A stretch of 16,611 nucleotides of DNA from JBDTMC01 sp039934475 (GTDB taxonomy: Bacteria > Acidobacteriota > Terriglobia > Bryobacterales > Bryobacteraceae), in the NCBI GenBank assembly GCA_039934475.1, contig JBDTMC010000139.1:1-16611 (forward strand). The letters run 5' to 3'. The notes under the pieces are model-generated. The model did not search any database, was not told where the DNA came from, and saw only the letters and a list, made by a program, of their open reading frames with translations. The translations under genes were made by a program, and so were the position numbers. Below, in pieces: positions 14,564 to 16,611 of the stretch. Each line of letters opens with the position of its first letter. Position 1 is the stretch's first letter.

Positions 14564-15016
14564 TGCACCTCCCTGTGTAAAGCATCCTTGAAAAGAAGCC
14601 TGTTTGGACGATCCAATGCGCCATTCTATCAGGAGGCGTCGGCGACAATGGGCGACAGCGGCCGATGGATTCGAAAACACGCGGCTTTGGTGCACGGACT
14701 GGGCGGTCGGTCGGGAATCAAGGAGATCACAAGTGAACATACCGAACAGACAAATCGGATTGTCGCTCGATGATTTTCTGTGCGGAGAAGGAATTCTCGA
14801 TGAGACGCGGGCTATAGCCATCAAATTCGCGTAAACTGCCCTCCATCCCGCACGCCCACGTCACGTCCACACTACCACCGTGCCCGCACATCCCCTATAA
14901 ACACGATTGACAGTCCAAATGGCGCTTTCCTATCATTAGGTTCTACAGCACCGGCTGGGACATGCAGGATTGACGAACCCGTTGGTGACATCCTCATTGC
15001 AACTCTGAGTTTCCAT
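14564..15016. other. Intergenic stretch without a convincing gene
   Basis: These 453 bases separate the esterase start from the ABC ATPase start. Two short plus-strand frames (14588-14773 and 14604-14834) overlap one another, lack ribosome sites and have arginine-rich or mixed composition without structure, so they are not called. The right half carries the promoter at 14907-14936. I see no tRNA, repeat array or insertion-sequence end here. The esterase promoter presumably lies in the left part, but I cannot place it. Confidence 0.6.
14907..14936 (+). promoter_or_regulatory. Sigma-70-like promoter for the ABC exporter operon
   Basis: A perfect -35 hexamer TTGACA (14907-14912) and a near-consensus -10 TATCAT (14931-14936) are separated by 18 bases. 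Transcription would start near 14943, giving a leader of about 75 bases before the ATG at 15017. It is the only good match to the housekeeping promoter pattern ahead of that gene. Confidence 0.6.
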
Positions 15017-15991
15017 ATGATCAAAGTCCAAGGTTTGACGAAGCGCTACGCGCGAAATGTCGCCGTGAACGACATCTCTTTCGAGGTGGCTAAAGGCCGC
15101 ATCGTTGGTTTTCTAGGACCGAACGGCGCCGGCAAAACCACTACCATGCGCGTCCTCACGTGCTTCATGCCGCCCAGTTCTGGAACGGCTAGCATAGCCG
15201 GTTTTGACGTCCTGGAGCAACCGCATGAAGTGAAGAAACGCATCGGGTACCTCCCCGAAACACCTCCCCTGTATCCGGATATGGAGGTGGCGGAATACCT
15301 CACCTTCGTCGGCAAGCTGAAGGGAATGGGTGGCGCTGACCTCACCCGGCGCGTCGGCGAAGTGGCCGAACGCTGCTCCGTGGCCGACGTCCGAAACAAG
15401 CTCATCGGTAAGCTCTCTAAAGGTTACCGCCAGCGCGTCGGCTTGGCCCAGGCCATCATCCACAACCCCGACGTACTCATCCTCGACGAGCCTACCAGCG
15501 GCCTCGACCCCAAGCAGATCATCGAAACCCGCGATCTCATCAAGGGTCTCGCCGGCGACCACACCATCATCCTCAGCACCCACATTCTGCCCGAAGTGGA
15601 ACACACCTGCCAGGACGTCATCATCATCACCAAGGGCCACCTCGTGGCTACTGACTCCGTGGAGAACCTCACCAACCGGCTCCGCGGCGCGGAAACCGTT
15701 GCCGTCGAAATCGAAGGCCGCGGCGGACCGCTCGAACAGCCCATCGCCCAGCAGCGCCTAGAACAGGTCGCCGGCGTTAGCCGCGTCCTATTTAAGGAAG
15801 AGCGCGCCGGCCGTCTCCGCTTCGAAGTAGAAAGCTTATCGGGCCGCAACGCCCGCGCCGACGTCGCCCGCAGCGTGGTGGAAGCCGGCTGGAACCTTCA
15901 TGAATTGCACGCCGTCGGACTCAGCCTCGAGGACATCTTCCTCCAACTGACCGGCGCAGACGCCGCTGCCACCGCCGGAGAGAAACAATGA
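15017..15991 (+). CDS. ABC-2 / GldA-type transporter ATP-binding protein
   Basis: This 324-residue cytoplasmic ATPase energises an ABC-2 exporter. Walker A GPNGAGKTT is at 34-42, the Q-loop region is near YLPETPPLYPDM, the signature LSKGYRQR is at 133-140, Walker B LILDEP at 154-159 and the switch H189 in STHILPE. The LSKGY signature with the PPLYPDMEV segment is typical of the GldA/NosF/CcmA-like exporter group. A C-terminal domain of about 100 residues (from about 215) with VAVEIEG and LSLEDIFLQLTG is usual for it. The stop overlaps the permease ATG (ATGA), so the two are coupled. The gene is likely driven by the promoter at 14907. The substrate is unknown; Gld-type homologues are linked to gliding in Bacteroidota but are widespread in non-gliding bacteria. 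Confidence 0.92.
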   Translation: MIKVQGLTKRYARNVAVNDISFEVAKGRIVGFLGPNGAGKTTTMRVLTCFMPPSSGTASIAGFDVLEQPHEVKKRIGYLPETPPLYPDMEVAEYLTFVGKLKGMGGADLTRRVGEVAERCSVADVRNKLIGKLSKGYRQRVGLAQAIIHNPDVLILDEPTSGLDPKQIIETRDLIKGLAGDHTIILSTHILPEVEHTCQDVIIITKGHLVATDSVENLTNRLRGAETVAVEIEGRGGPLEQPIAQQRLEQVAGVSRVLFKEERAGRLRFEVESLSGRNARADVARSVVEAGWNLHELHAVGLSLEDIFLQLTGADAAATAGEKQ

Positions 15992-16611
15992 AGAACATCA
16001 TCACGATCTGTAGTAAGGAACTGAAGAGCTACTTCGCTTCCCCCATCGCCTGGCTGCTGTTGACCATGTTCGCCGTGATCTTCGGTTTCTTCTTCTGGAA
16101 CGCCCTCGGCTACTTCGTCCAGATGGGAATGCAATCCCAAATGTCTGGTCGCAGCTTCCCCATGGACATGAATGAGATGATCATCCGGCCCCTGCTGATG
16201 AACGTCACCGTCATCGGTTTGTTCCTTCTGCCCTTGATCACCATGCGCCTGTTCGCCGAAGAAAGTCGCACGGGGACCATGGAACTGCTGCTCACCTCCC
16301 CCATCCACGATCTGGAAATCATCATCGGAAAGTGGCTGGCGGCGCTTCTGCTCTACGCCTCAATGCTGGGCATCACCGCCCTCAACTTCGTCTTCCTCTT
16401 CGCTTACGGCAAACCCGATTGGAAGCCAATGCTGGTCGCTTACCTGGGGCTGCTGCTTCAGGCAGGCGCGCTGTTGGCCGTCGGCGCTTTCATCTCCACC
16501 CTCACCAAGAATCAGATCGTCGCCGGCGGCCTCACCTTCGGCGTCTGCCTCATGCTGTGGGTGCTGGAATGGGTGGCCGGCTATGAGACAGCCACCTGGG
16601 CCAAAGTGCTC
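15988..16611 (+). CDS. ABC-2 type exporter permease, GldF-like (runs off the right edge)
   Basis: The frame starts at the ATG overlapping the ATPase stop and stays open to the edge, giving 208 residues. It begins MKNIITICSKELKSYFASP, the typical start of ABC-2 permeases of the GldF group. A first membrane helix follows (about 20-42, AWLLLTMFAVIFGFFFW), then a Met-rich external loop (about 50-67, with VQMGMQSQMSGRSFPMDM). Next come a second helix (VTVIGLFLLPLITMRLF), the conserved cytoplasmic motif AEESRTGTMELLLTSPI and EIIIGKW (about 90-115), and further helices. This E-E-x-R-x-G-T-x-E-x-L-L motif is the ABC-2 coupling segment. In related genomes a GldG-like protein often follows; that would lie beyond the edge. 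Confident as a permease; substrate unknown. Confidence 0.9.
   Translation, partial: MKNIITICSKELKSYFASPIAWLLLTMFAVIFGFFFWNALGYFVQMGMQSQMSGRSFPMDMNEMIIRPLLMNVTVIGLFLLPLITMRLFAEESRTGTMELLLTSPIHDLEIIIGKWLAALLLYASMLGITALNFVFLFAYGKPDWKPMLVAYLGLLLQAGALLAVGAFISTLTKNQIVAGGLTFGVCLMLWVLEWVAGYETATWAKVL

Noticed and set aside
14564..14824. Longer esterase starting at 14824
   Set aside because: The ATG at 14563 has a strong ribosome site and begins a clear signal peptide; the extension would bury it.
14588..14834. Two short plus-strand frames upstream of the ABC ATPase
   Set aside because: No ribosome site, no recognisable domain and composition typical of non-coding GC-rich DNA.

Overview
The window is one contig piece from a moderately GC-rich Gram-negative bacterium. 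It encodes an outer-membrane porin, so the cell has two membranes. The mix of a Gld-type ABC exporter, a putative GHL6-type glycoside hydrolase, an Amidohydrolase_2 protein and doubled phoU genes resembles Acidobacteriota (Solibacter/Bryobacter relatives). That assignment is inference from gene content; there is no rRNA here to settle it.

Left arm (1-4619, all minus strand). In transcription order: a stand-alone response-regulator receiver protein (4619-4215), a 100-residue two-helix membrane protein (4124-3822), a PiT low-affinity phosphate transporter (3743-2253), a short-chain dehydrogenase (2178-1396), an Amidohydrolase_2 metal hydrolase (1388-540) and the N-terminal part of a secreted GHL6-like glycosidase (536 to beyond the left edge). 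The last three are packed with gaps of 3-7 bases and look like a small carbohydrate or organic-acid catabolic operon.

Centre (4717-13181, plus strand). This is a phosphate-starvation locus: PhoR sensor kinase, a DcaP-like porin with an N-terminal coiled coil, a first PhoU, then PstS-PstC-PstA-PstB and a second PhoU. Phosphate would cross the outer membrane through the porin, be bound by PstS and be imported by PstCAB. PhoR with the PhoU proteins would sense transporter state. Tandem 11-base Pho-box-like repeats precede the porin (two units) and pstS (three clear units and a fourth weak one). In both cases a -10 hexamer starts exactly 17 bases after the start of the last unit, as I recall for the E. 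coli phoA promoter. A related 47-base element lies between the receiver gene and phoR, and a weaker pair of repeats precedes the PiT gene. No DNA-binding PhoB is present in the window.

Right arm (13182-16611). A convergent secreted CE1-type esterase (minus strand) is separated from phoU2 by a stem-loop. About 450 bases without a convincing gene follow, carrying a good sigma-70-like promoter. Then come an ABC-2/Gld-type ATPase and its permease, which runs off the right edge.

Most genes belong to well-known families. The points most worth a second look are the two PhoU paralogues, one of which has lost the acidic pair of its first metal motif, and the network of Pho-box-like sites that ties a DcaP-type porin to high-affinity phosphate uptake.
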